This document shows positions 1-7,809 of a stretch of DNA of 27,404 nt, in pieces. Numbering within the stretch: the stretch's first letter is position 1; each line of letters begins with the position of its first letter. Source of the stretch: an uncultured Verrucomicrobiales bacterium (lineage in GTDB: Bacteria > Verrucomicrobiota > Verrucomicrobiae > Limisphaerales > CANJSG01); the NCBI GenBank assembly GCA_946480965.1, contig CAMLMI010000018.1, forward strand, positions 1 through 27,404. Direction: 5' to 3'. The position numbers and the translations under genes were made by a program. A model generated the notes under the pieces. The model ran no database searches. It was not told where the DNA came from and saw only the letters and a list, made by a program, of their open reading frames with translations.

Positions 1-2208
1 GCGCACTTCGGGATCGGGGTCGTTGGCCAACGGCGTGGTGGCCGCGACGAGTCCGGGCAATTTCGCTTCGCCGAACGCGCGGACGGCTTCGCGGCGCAGG
101 TTGCGGCTCTCGGCAAGGAGCAAGGGCGACACGGTGTTGGCGTCCACGGCCTGCAACCCTTCCAAGGCCCAGAGCGCGGCGATGCGGCGACCGGCGGACT
201 GGGTGGTGTCGGTGACCAAAGTTTTCAGCGTGGGCGCGAGCGCGGTCAGCTTGCGGTCGGCGATGGTTTGCCACGCGAGATGGCTCTGGACGAGCGACGG
301 GCCGCCGAGCTTCGCGACCAGTTCTTCCGGAGGAAGCGTGGTGAAGTCCGGCACGGGAAACGGCTTCTGCGCCGAGTGCTTCACGCGCCAGATGCGGCCG
401 CGGACCTTGTCGCGGTCGGGATGGTTCCGGGCCACCTCGTTGTGCGAGATGATGCGGTTATACCAATCCACGATGTAGAGGCAGCCGTCGGGCCCTTGGG
501 TCAAGGCGACGGGGCGGAAGAACTCGTCGTTCGAGCGGACGAAGCTGGGCAGCTTGTTCAAGCGATAGCGCGGTCCGTCCCGCTCCACCCGGATCGCCTG
601 GATCTCGCCGATGATCGGATTCGCCACGTAGAGCACATCGGCATACGGCTGCGGCCAAGCATCGGTCTTGTCGCTCAAGGCCAGTCCGCTCAGACCGGTG
701 CCGCCCATGCGGAAGTCCGGCGCGGTCACGGGAAAGACCGGCGCGTAGCTCTTGAACTCGCCGTCGGTGCAGCCGGGGTAGTTGGCGTATTCGTGGAAGG
801 GCATCGCCGGATAGCCGTAGTCGTTGGCCTCCTGGATCCACGTTTCGCCTTCGCCGCCGAGCACGAGGCCCCAGATGTTGCACGGGCCTTGCGAAGTGAT
901 GTCGAACTGTGATCCGTCGGCGCGGAAGCGCGTCATGCGCGTCTGGTTGAAGGCCGTTTCCTCGCCGCCCTTGATTCGCACCTTGCCGTAGTTGAACGCG
1001 CCCTGGGCCATCCACAGCCAGTTGCCCGGCGCGCGGGTGAACTGGTGCGGGAAGAGATGCGAGTCCTGCACGCCGAAGCCGCTGAGCACGACCTCACGTT
1101 GGTCCGCCTTTCCGTCGCCATCGGTGTCACGGAGGAACACGATCTCCGATCCGTGCTGCACGTAGGCGCCATCGCCGTAGGGCAACAGGCCGAGGGGAAT
1201 GGCCAGCCCGTCGGCGAAGACGCGGGGCTTCTGCGGTCCGGGCGCGAAGGGCGTGTCATAGACCAGCACCTTGTCCTTGCCCGGCGACTTGTAGAGCGCC
1301 TCGGCGGCTGCGGGATTCTCGTTCGCATCCACCGGATACTCGAAGGCGGTCATGGTCCACATTCGGCCTTTGGCGTCGAAGTTCACCGCGACGAACTTGC
1401 CGGCCACGTCCGGCTCCTCGGCCGCGACCAATTCGATCTCGAAACCGGGCGGCAGCGTGAAGCCAGCCCTTTGGTCCTGCGGAGAACGCGGCGAGGGCAG
1501 GGGAGACTTCACCGGTTCCGGCGCACCGAGAAATCCCGCCACCGCTGGAGGCGTCGAGGGCAGTTCTTCGATGGTGATGTCCTTCACCTGCACGAGCGCT
1601 TTGCCGCCGCCGTGAACCTGGAGGCCGAGGCGGCCGTGTTGCGGGATGGAGGCGTCGGGTTCGGTGTAGTCCACGCCGAGCACACCGTTGATCCAAGTGG
1701 TGACGCGGCGGCCGTCGGCGCGGATGACGTAGTCGTTCCAGTCGTTGCGGCGCAGCACGGGATCGAGCTGCTTCATGTCGGCGGCGGCGAGCACGCGGTT
1801 GCGGCGCGACTCGTCGTAGATGCCGCCCCACCAGCTCGGATCGCCGAAGTCGCACTGGTAGCCGATCATTTCCGAATCGTTCGGCACGCGCTCGGAGCGG
1901 ATCTGGATGCCGCTGTTGATGAAGCCGTCGGTGCCCGTGAGCTTGATGCGGCAGCGGAGGATGAAGTTCGTGTAGGGGCGGAGGCTGGCGAGGAATTCGT
2001 TGCGTTTCACCGTCTCGGTCAATGAGCCGCCGGTGAGCGCACCGTCTTGGACGCGCCAGACGTTCGTGTCGCCTTCCCAACCGGCCAACGAACGGCCGTC
2101 GAAGAGCGGCGTGGCCCGGCCCGGTGCGGGAGGCGGACTCGCCGCGAAGATCGGGGAACACAGCGCCAAGAGCGCGAACCAACCGGCCAAGGGATGCAGT
2201 TTGGACAT
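1..2208 (-). CDS. DUF1080 / PVC-type membrane-bound dehydrogenase fusion protein (partial, 3' end outside window)
   Basis: An open frame of 736 codons runs from ATG at 2208 to the window edge with no stop, so the C-terminus is missing. Residues 1-22 form a Sec signal peptide (MSKLHPLAGWFALLALCSPIFA). Residues about 32-208 match the DUF1080 (3-keto-disaccharide hydrolase, LamG-like) fold: TPLFDGRSLAGWEG, then GYQCDFGDPSWWGGIYDE and VQVKDITIEEL. Residues about 248-620 match the PVC membrane-bound dehydrogenase/sorbosone-dehydrogenase-like beta-propeller (LPPGFEIELVA, DAKGRMW, FLRDTDGDGKAD, GPDGCLYIVDWYN). HEAT-like repeats begin near residue 640. Family members usually end in a cytochrome c domain with CxxCH, which would lie outside the window. 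The protein is probably exported and acts in periplasmic carbohydrate oxidation or breakdown; the substrate cannot be read from the sequence. It is divergent from the cytochrome gene at 2482. Confidence 0.9.
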   Translation of the reverse strand, partial: MSKLHPLAGWFALLALCSPIFAASPPPAPGRATPLFDGRSLAGWEGDTNVWRVQDGALTGGSLTETVKRNEFLASLRPYTNFILRCRIKLTGTDGFINSGIQIRSERVPNDSEMIGYQCDFGDPSWWGGIYDESRRNRVLAAADMKQLDPVLRRNDWNDYVIRADGRRVTTWINGVLGVDYTEPDASIPQHGRLGLQVHGGGKALVQVKDITIEELPSTPPAVAGFLGAPEPVKSPLPSPRSPQDQRAGFTLPPGFEIELVAAEEPDVAGKFVAVNFDAKGRMWTMTAFEYPVDANENPAAAEALYKSPGKDKVLVYDTPFAPGPQKPRVFADGLAIPLGLLPYGDGAYVQHGSEIVFLRDTDGDGKADQREVVLSGFGVQDSHLFPHQFTRAPGNWLWMAQGAFNYGKVRIKGGEETAFNQTRMTRFRADGSQFDITSQGPCNIWGLVLGGEGETWIQEANDYGYPAMPFHEYANYPGCTDGEFKSYAPVFPVTAPDFRMGGTGLSGLALSDKTDAWPQPYADVLYVANPIIGEIQAIRVERDGPRYRLNKLPSFVRSNDEFFRPVALTQGPDGCLYIVDWYNRIISHNEVARNHPDRDKVRGRIWRVKHSAQKPFPVPDFTTLPPEELVAKLGGPSLVQSHLAWQTIADRKLTALAPTLKTLVTDTTQSAGRRIAALWALEGLQAVDANTVSPLLLAESRNLRREAVRAFGEAKLPGLVAATTPLANDPDPEVR

Positions 2209-2481
2209 GGTTTCAACTCGGGATGTTCCGAACCATTGCCCGAACGTGGATCGGGGGAAAGCCACAGGAACCACCTGCGGCCGACGAATTCACACCTGGC
2301 GTTCCTTGGAGCGGTCGCGCGGCGAGAAGGCTGCTCCAATTTCCTCGTGCCAGCGGTGAACAAGCCCGGCACGCTCCGCGTCAGTAACCCCTCAGCAGGA
2401 TCATGGCACGCCCCGAGTCGTAGGCCGCCCGTCCGGTGGCGACGTGAACGTGAGCCGGCGAGAGATTCGTCGCAGACCGCC
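2209..2481. promoter_or_regulatory. Divergent intergenic region between the two PVC cytochrome/dehydrogenase genes
   Basis: This 273-bp gap separates two divergent start codons, so it must hold promoters for both genes. No convincing -35/-10 pair was found on either strand. The only clear structure is a 7-bp inverted repeat, TTGGAGC at 2306-2312 and GCTCCAA at 2333-2339, with centres 27 bp apart. It could be a regulator site or chance. No small gene was recognised. Confidence 0.4.
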
Positions 2482-5421
2482 ATGAACGCCGTCGTCGCCC
2501 AGCTCCGTCGTGGTTTCCGCTTCAGGCTTCCAGCTTGGAGCGTCGCTCTGATCGGCTGGGCGTCGGCCGCCCCGCTCTCCGCCGCCGAGGCCGTCTTCTA
2601 CCGCGCGGTGAATCTCAACGGCCCCGCGCTGGTGATCGACGGCCGTCCGTGGGAAAGCAAGGACACCACCAACGTCACCGCCACCGGCAACGCCTTCGAG
2701 AACCAAGCCGTCCCCCTCAAGCCCGTGACCGATCCCGAGCGGGCCAAGATGATCCGCAGCAGCCGCTGGGGCAGCCGGGTGGACGTCGAATTGAGCGGAG
2801 TGCCGGACGGGGCGTTCCAGGTGTTCCTCTATGTCTGGGAAGACAACCACAGCGAGCAGTTCGATCTGCTGGTGAACGACCAGCCGGTGTTGGAGAAGTT
2901 CCACAGCGGCGCGGCCGGTTCATGGAAGAGGCTCGGTCCGTGGCCCGCCAAGAGCGTGGGCCAAAAGCTCAAGGTCTCCGCGCGCGGGCCCGGCCACGGC
3001 GCGGCCAACCTCTCCGGTCTCGAAGTCTGGCGCGGCGACGGGCCGGTTCCCGCCGCGTCCGGGGCCTCCTTCGTCACCCAGCCCACGGCCGATCAGACCG
3101 CGTTCTTCGAGAAACGGATTCGGCCGGTCCTGGTCGAGCACTGCTACGAATGCCACAGCGCCGACGCGAAGAAGATCCGGGGCGGCCTGGTGCTCGATTC
3201 CCGCGCGGGCGTGGTCCAGGGCGGCGATTCCGGGCCGGTCATCGCGCCGGGTTCACCCGAGGCCAGTCCGTTGATCCAGGCCGTGCGCCACGCCGATCCC
3301 GACACGGCCATGCCGCCGAAGACCAAGATCCCCGACCTCGCCATCGCCGATCTGGAGGAATGGGTCCGCCAAGGCGCGCCCGATCCACGCTCCGAGGACA
3401 CGGCCGCCGTGGCCCAGGCGCGTTCGGCGATTGATTGGGACAAGGCCCGCGAATGGTGGTCGTTCCGGCCGTTGTCGAAAGCGCCGCCGCCGAAGGTGAA
3501 GAACTCCCGCTGGCCCGCCAACGACGTGGACCGTTTCATCCTCGCCCGCTTGGAGAAGGAAGGCTTGCAGCCCGTGGCCGATGCGGAGAAGCGCACGCTC
3601 ATCCGCCGCGCGACCTACGACCTCATCGGCTTGCCGCCGACGCCGGAGGAGATCGACGCCTTCCTCGCGGACAAATCTTCCGACGCCTTCGCCAAGGTGG
3701 TGGATCGTCTGCTTGCCTCGCCGCACTACGGCGAACGCTGGGGACGGCATTGGCTCGACGTGGTGCGCTACGCCGACACCGCCGGCGACAACTCCGACTT
3801 CCCCGTGCCGCAGATGCACCGCTACCGCGATTGGGTCATCCGCGCCTTCAACCGCGATCTGCCCTACGACCAGTTCGTGCGCGAGCAGCTCGCGGGCGAT
3901 CTGCTGCCCGGCGCGACGGAGGCGGAGACGCGCGAGCGCCTCATCGCTACCGGCTACATCGCCAACGCCCGGCGCTTCGGTTCGCGCGTGGACGACTACC
4001 CGCAGCACCTGACCATCGAGGACACGATCGACAACGTGGGCCGCGCCTTTCTCGGGCTGACCGTGAGCTGCGCGCGCTGCCACGACCACAAGTTCGATCC
4101 CGTCTCCGCCGCCGATTACTACGGGCTCTACGGCATCTTCCACAGCACGCGCTATCCGTGGCCCGGCATCGAGCTGGAACAGAAGCAGCGCGACCTCGTG
4201 CCGCTGGTTTCCGCCGCAGAAGCCGAAGCCGCGCTCAAGGTTCACCGCGAGAAACAGACCGCGCTCGACGAGGCGGTGAAGCGTTTGGAGAAGGAGATCA
4301 AAGCCGCCGAGGGCGACGCCAAGAAGCCGCTGGAGAAATCTCTCGAAGAAGCGAAGAAAGCCGCCGACCGGCAACAGAAGACGCCGCTGCCCTTCGACCA
4401 GGCCTACGCCGTGGCCGAGGCGAGGAAGATCGGAAACGCGGCCATCCAGTTGAAGGGCGATCCGGCCAAGCCCGGCGAGACTGTGCCGCGCCGCTTCCTC
4501 ACCGTGTTGGGCGGCGCGACCTTGGCTCCGGACGAAGGCGGCAGCGGCCGTCGGCAATTGGCCGAATGGATCGTGGCCCGGGACAATCCGCTGACCGCGC
4601 GTGTGATGGTCAATCGCATCTGGCTCCATCATTTCGGCCAAGGGCTCGTCCCGACCGCGAACGACTTCGGCAAGCAGGGCCAACCGCCGACGCATCCCGA
4701 GCTGCTGGATTGGCTGGCCGGGCGCTTCATCGACTCCGGCTGGTCGGTGAAGGCGATGCACCGGTTGATCGTGAACTCCCGCACCTACCGGCTGGCCAGC
4801 CAGCGGGACGGCCGCGCGGCGGAAGTGGATGCGAACAACGCCCTCTTGAGTTCTTTCCCGCGTCGCCGCCTCGACGCCGAATCGCTGCGCGACACGCTGC
4901 TCGCGCTCGGAGGCAACCTTGACACCGCGCCCGCCGGACCGCATCCGTTCCCGCCGCAGACCGAGTGGAACTACACCCAGCACAATCCCTTCCGCGCCGT
5001 CTATGACACCAAGCGCCGCAGCGTCTATCTGATGACCCAGCGCATCCAGCGGCACCCGTATCTCGCGATCTTCGACGGGGCCGATCCCTCCGCCAGCACC
5101 GCGCGCCGCACCACCAGCACCACGCCGTTGCAGGCGCTCTACCTGCTCAACGATCCGTTCGTCCACGAACAGTCGGCGCAGTTCGCGCAGCGCGTCCAAG
5201 CCAACGCGAAGGACGATTCCGGCCGCCTCCGGTTCGCCTACCAGACCGCGCTCGGTCGCGCCGCCGACCGCGACGAGGTGGAACGCGGGCAGCAGTTCCT
5301 CGCCCAAGTCCGGGAGAAACTGACCGCCTCCGGCACTTCCCCCGATCAAGCCGAGACCGAAGCCTGGCAAGCGATGGTCCGCGTCCTCTTTCGCCTCAAC
5401 GAATTCGTGTATGTGGATTGA
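2482..5421 (+). CDS. PSCyt1-DUF1549-DUF1553 cytochrome protein with malectin-like N-terminus
   Basis: The protein has 979 residues. ATG 2482 was chosen because it begins a Sec signal peptide (hydrophobic WSVALIGWASAAPLSAA); the frame is open further upstream, but starting there would overlap the divergent gene. Residues about 38-195 look like a malectin/carbohydrate-binding beta-sandwich (RAVNLNGPALVIDG, ENQAVPLKPV). Residues about 205-310 are the planctomycete cytochrome c domain PSCyt1, with a haem-attachment motif CYECH at 221-225. DUF1549 (PSCyt2) follows at about 340-570 and contains a second CxxCH, CARCH, at 530-534 before DHKFDP. A charged coiled coil spans about 578-632, and DUF1553 (PSD1) fills about 665-975 (NPLTARVMVNRIWLHHFGQG). 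Proteins of this family are exported and occur with DUF1501 partners in PVC bacteria; a role in polysaccharide degradation or electron transfer is suspected but unproven. No clear Shine-Dalgarno sequence is seen. Confidence 0.93.
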   Translation: MNAVVAQLRRGFRFRLPAWSVALIGWASAAPLSAAEAVFYRAVNLNGPALVIDGRPWESKDTTNVTATGNAFENQAVPLKPVTDPERAKMIRSSRWGSRVDVELSGVPDGAFQVFLYVWEDNHSEQFDLLVNDQPVLEKFHSGAAGSWKRLGPWPAKSVGQKLKVSARGPGHGAANLSGLEVWRGDGPVPAASGASFVTQPTADQTAFFEKRIRPVLVEHCYECHSADAKKIRGGLVLDSRAGVVQGGDSGPVIAPGSPEASPLIQAVRHADPDTAMPPKTKIPDLAIADLEEWVRQGAPDPRSEDTAAVAQARSAIDWDKAREWWSFRPLSKAPPPKVKNSRWPANDVDRFILARLEKEGLQPVADAEKRTLIRRATYDLIGLPPTPEEIDAFLADKSSDAFAKVVDRLLASPHYGERWGRHWLDVVRYADTAGDNSDFPVPQMHRYRDWVIRAFNRDLPYDQFVREQLAGDLLPGATEAETRERLIATGYIANARRFGSRVDDYPQHLTIEDTIDNVGRAFLGLTVSCARCHDHKFDPVSAADYYGLYGIFHSTRYPWPGIELEQKQRDLVPLVSAAEAEAALKVHREKQTALDEAVKRLEKEIKAAEGDAKKPLEKSLEEAKKAADRQQKTPLPFDQAYAVAEARKIGNAAIQLKGDPAKPGETVPRRFLTVLGGATLAPDEGGSGRRQLAEWIVARDNPLTARVMVNRIWLHHFGQGLVPTANDFGKQGQPPTHPELLDWLAGRFIDSGWSVKAMHRLIVNSRTYRLASQRDGRAAEVDANNALLSSFPRRRLDAESLRDTLLALGGNLDTAPAGPHPFPPQTEWNYTQHNPFRAVYDTKRRSVYLMTQRIQRHPYLAIFDGADPSASTARRTTSTTPLQALYLLNDPFVHEQSAQFAQRVQANAKDDSGRLRFAYQTALGRAADRDEVERGQQFLAQVREKLTASGTSPDQAETEAWQAMVRVLFRLNEFVYVD

Positions 5422-5422
5422 G

Positions 5423-5430
5423 CTGCCAAT
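5423..5430 (+). repeat. Left 8-bp direct repeat flanking the element
   Basis: CTGCCAAT begins 1 nt after the TGA of the cytochrome gene and is repeated at 6402-6409, beyond the right palindromic unit. It is a candidate target-site duplication. Confidence 0.5.
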
Positions 5431-5435
5431 GGTGC

Positions 5436-5641
5436 AGGCCCGGAGGGCCGTTGAGAAATTAGCCGGTGGCGTGAGCCACCGGAATACTGCCACGAATGAA
5501 CGGAGCCCCGGCAGGGGCGGCACAGGTTTGTTCACGCATCTCACCGCAGCAGTTGTGTCGCCCCGGCAGGGGCTTGTTCTTGTTGGGGATCTTACCGGTG
5601 GCTCACGCCAACGGCTAATCTCTGACCGGCCCTCCGGGCCT
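5436..5641. repeat. Left palindromic repeat unit (206 bp)
   Basis: The unit starts with AGGCCCGGAGGGCCG (5436-5450) and ends with its exact reverse complement (5627-5641). Inside are a second pair of arms (AGCCGGTGGCGTGAGCCACCGG near 5461, answered around 5594-5615) and two GCCCCGGCAGGGGC-type cores near 5505 and 5560. It could form a long imperfect cruciform or RNA hairpin. Its middle section matches the right unit in direct orientation, while its outer ends match the right unit best in inverted orientation. Confidence 0.9.
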
Positions 5642-5697
5642 CATGCCGATGCGGCGTATCGCACCTTTCTTGAGCAGCCATTTGATTCACGCATCCC

Positions 5698-6144
5698 ATG
5701 CCATCCACCCATCTCTCGCTTCACTTCCACGTTGTCTTCAGCACCAAGGATCGGGTGCGGACGATTCGTCCCGAATGGCGTGACCGGCTCCACGGATACA
5801 TGGGCGGCATCATCCAGAATCTGGGCGGCGTGCCCGAGGCAGTTGGTGGTATCGAAGACCATGTTCATCTACTCCTCGGTCTGCGGGCGACGCATTGCCT
5901 CGCGGACGTCGTCCGGGATCTCAAGGCCAACTCTTCCCGTTGGGTCCATGCCGACCGGGGCGACGCGGCGTTCGCGTGGCAGGAAGGCTACGGGGCATTC
6001 ACGGTCAGCGCGCAGCATATCCAGCAAGTGGTTCGGTATATCGCCCAACAGGAAGACCATCACCGACGGCAGACCTTCCAGGAGGAGTATGTCGAGTTCC
6101 TCAAACGAGGCTTGGTGGAATACGACGAACGGTTCTTGTGGTGA
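5698..6144 (+). CDS. IS200/IS605-like (Y1 HUH, RAYT-type) transposase
   Basis: The protein has 148 residues, the usual length for a stand-alone IS200-type TnpA. It starts MPSTHLSLHFHVVFSTKDR, as in the Y1_Tnp family. The HUH metal-binding motif is H55-V-H57 within EDHVHLLLG. The likely catalytic tyrosine is Y114 in VVRYIAQQEDHH, followed by the typical FQEEYVEFLK. The WQEGYGAF signature is at residues 94-101. No residue looks missing and there is no frameshift, so it may be active. The enzyme would cut and rejoin single-stranded DNA at a hairpin beside the element. No tnpB/IscB partner is present, which fits the IS200 or RAYT groups. The flanking palindromes are the probable substrates; this is inference from position. 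No clear ribosome binding site is seen. Confidence 0.92.
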   Translation: MPSTHLSLHFHVVFSTKDRVRTIRPEWRDRLHGYMGGIIQNLGGVPEAVGGIEDHVHLLLGLRATHCLADVVRDLKANSSRWVHADRGDAAFAWQEGYGAFTVSAQHIQQVVRYIAQQEDHHRRQTFQEEYVEFLKRGLVEYDERFLW

Positions 6145-6185
6145 CGGGTTGAAGCAGCATGGCCGCCGCCACGCGAAAGACGGTG

Positions 6186-6395
6186 AGGCCCGGAGAGCCG
6201 GTCAGAGATTAGCCGGTGGCATGAGCCACCGGAAACCGGTCCCAAACGAACCGAGCCCCGGCAGGGGCGGCACGGGTTTGTTTGCGCATCACACCGCAGG
6301 AGCGGTTGTTTCGCCCCTGCCGGGGCTTGCTGCTTTCGTTGCTCCGTTCCGGTGGCTCACGCCACCGGCTAATTTCTCGGCGGCCCTCCGGGCCT
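6186..6395. repeat. Right palindromic repeat unit (210 bp)
   Basis: The unit starts with AGGCCCGGAGAGCCG (6186-6200) and ends with CGGCCCTCCGGGCCT (6381-6395), complementary at all but one position. The inner arms AGCCGGTGGCATGAGCCACC and their partner near 6349-6372, and the GCCCCGGCAGGGGC / GCCCCTGCCGGGGC cores, follow the plan of the left unit. It ends 22 bp before the start codon of the DUF1501 gene, so any native leader of that gene now includes this structure. Confidence 0.9.
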
Positions 6396-6401
6396 CGGCA
6401 C

Positions 6402-6409
6402 CTGCCAAT
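6402..6409 (+). repeat. Right 8-bp direct repeat flanking the element
   Basis: This is the second copy of CTGCCAAT, 6 nt beyond the end of the right palindrome and 8 nt before the DUF1501 start codon. See the left copy at 5423-5430. Confidence 0.5.
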
Positions 6410-6417
6410 TACCTTCC

Positions 6418-7809
6418 ATGAACTCACGCCCCATCGTCCTCAACCGTCGTGACGCCATCCGGTCGCTCGTCGGTTCGTCGCTGCTGCTGCCCGGCATCGT
6501 GGCGAACCTCTTGGCTGAATCCTCCCCGACGGACGTCGATCCGCTCGCGCCGAAGGCCCCGCATTTTCCGGCCAAGGCCAAGCGCGTCATCTTCATCTTC
6601 TCCAACGGCGGCGTGTCGCACATGGACACCTTCGACCACAAACCCGCGCTCTTCGCCGCCGACGGCAAGACGATGGGCGTGGGCGGCGGGCTCTCCAACC
6701 AGCAGCGCCGCCTGCTCCGGCCGGGCTGGGAATTCAAACCCGGCGGCAAATGCGGCGCGCTGGTCAGCGATCTCTTCCCGCATCTCCGCGAGTGCATGGA
6801 CGACATCTGCCTGATCCGCTCGATGAAGTCCGACGACAACGAGCACTACCAGGCCACGCTCGGCATCCACACCGGGTCGTTCTTCTTCTCCCGGCCCAGC
6901 ATCGGTTCTTGGGTCAGCTATGGCTTGGGCACGGTGAACCAGAACCTGCCGTCGTTCGTCGTGCTCTCCGCCGGTTCGCCCTACGCGGGCACGCAGATCT
7001 TCAACAACGACTTCCTGCCCGCCTACCACCAGGGTGTGCGCGTCGTGCCGGGCAAGGAACCCATCGCGAATCTGGACCGCCGCACCAAACAAAGTTCCGT
7101 GCAGGAACTGGAGATCGGCTTGGCCGAGGCCTTCAACAAACGGCACCTCGACGCCCGCGGCCACGACAGCGAACTGGCCGCGCGCATCCGCACCTTCGAG
7201 ACCGCCTTCCACATGCAGACCGAGGCGCGCGAGGTCTTCGATCTCTCCAAGGAGTCGGACGACACGCTCGCGCTCTACGGGATGAAGCGCGACCAGACGG
7301 ACGGCTTCGGCTGGCAATGCCTTGTCGGTCGGCGCTTGGTGGAACGGGGCGTGCGGTTCGTCGAGCTGGTCGATGGCAGTTCCAGCCACAACTGGGACCA
7401 GCACGGCGACATGGCCGAGCACGCGAAGCACGCGAAGAACATCGACCAGCCCATCGCCGGGTTGCTGAAGGATCTCAAACAGCGCGGGATGCTCGACGAC
7501 ACGCTCGTGGTCTGGACCACGGAGTTCGGCCGCACGCCGGGCGTGGACGGCGAAAAGGGCCGTGGCCACCACAGCGCGTGTTTCTCCTCATGGATGGCCG
7601 GGGCCGGGGTGAAGGGCGGCCTCACCTACGGCAGCACCGACGAGATCGGCGCGACCGTGGCCGAGAACCGCGTCCACGTGCACGACTTTCACGCGACCAT
7701 CCTCCACCTGCTGGGGATGGACCACGAACGCCTCACCTTCCGCCATGGCGGCCGCGATTATCGGCTGACCGATGTGCACGGGCACGTGGTTCAAGCGCTG
7801 CTGGCGTAG
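6418..7809 (+). CDS. DUF1501 domain protein (Tat-exported, alkaline-phosphatase/sulfatase-like fold)
   Basis: The protein has 463 residues, normal for the family. The N-terminus carries a twin-arginine signal (LNRRDAIRSLVG at residues 8-19, then a hydrophobic stretch), so it is likely exported folded by the Tat system. DUF1501 features include KRVIFIFSNGGVSHMDTFDHKP near the start, VWTTEFGRTPGVDG near residue 363, and GRGHHSACFSSWMAGAGVKGG. The fold is related to alkaline phosphatases and sulfatases. DUF1501 genes in PVC bacteria are usually directly downstream of PSCyt1-DUF1549-DUF1553 genes, as here apart from the inserted transposon. The pair probably works together on an exported substrate; the reaction is unknown. 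The 3' end overlaps the convergent ada frame by 77 bp. Confidence 0.93.
   Translation: MNSRPIVLNRRDAIRSLVGSSLLLPGIVANLLAESSPTDVDPLAPKAPHFPAKAKRVIFIFSNGGVSHMDTFDHKPALFAADGKTMGVGGGLSNQQRRLLRPGWEFKPGGKCGALVSDLFPHLRECMDDICLIRSMKSDDNEHYQATLGIHTGSFFFSRPSIGSWVSYGLGTVNQNLPSFVVLSAGSPYAGTQIFNNDFLPAYHQGVRVVPGKEPIANLDRRTKQSSVQELEIGLAEAFNKRHLDARGHDSELAARIRTFETAFHMQTEAREVFDLSKESDDTLALYGMKRDQTDGFGWQCLVGRRLVERGVRFVELVDGSSSHNWDQHGDMAEHAKHAKNIDQPIAGLLKDLKQRGMLDDTLVVWTTEFGRTPGVDGEKGRGHHSACFSSWMAGAGVKGGLTYGSTDEIGATVAENRVHVHDFHATILHLLGMDHERLTFRHGGRDYRLTDVHGHVVQALLA

Larger units (their letters stand above)
5423..6409 (+). mobile_element. Y1-transposase element with paired long palindromes and flanking direct repeats
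   Basis: A tnpA-like gene (5698-6144) lies between two palindromic units (5436-5641 and 6186-6395). The outermost bases extend the symmetry (GGTGC 5431-5435, GCACC 6398-6402). The 8-bp sequence CTGCCAAT occurs just outside on both sides (5423-5430 and 6402-6409). The element separates the PSCyt and DUF1501 genes, which are normally adjacent. Deleting it with one repeat copy leaves 17 nt between stop and start. IS200/IS605-type Y1 transposases do not normally make target duplications, so the repeat may mark another insertion route or be chance. REP-associated tyrosine transposases (RAYTs) are the closest described arrangement. Confidence 0.75.

Noticed and set aside
3253..5544. Open frame of 763 codons on the minus strand
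   Set aside because: It is antisense to the PSCyt cytochrome gene, whose domains are clear; no homology was seen.
5436..6395. Possible CRISPR array
   Set aside because: There are only two long palindromic units with a transposase between them, and no regular spacers.
5411..6421. Open frame of 336 codons covering the whole transposon
   Set aside because: It reads through both palindromic units and a wrong frame of the transposase; it is a product of the repeat sequence, not a gene.
6424..7572. Open frame of 382 codons on the minus strand
   Set aside because: It is antisense to the DUF1501 gene and has a low-complexity composition.
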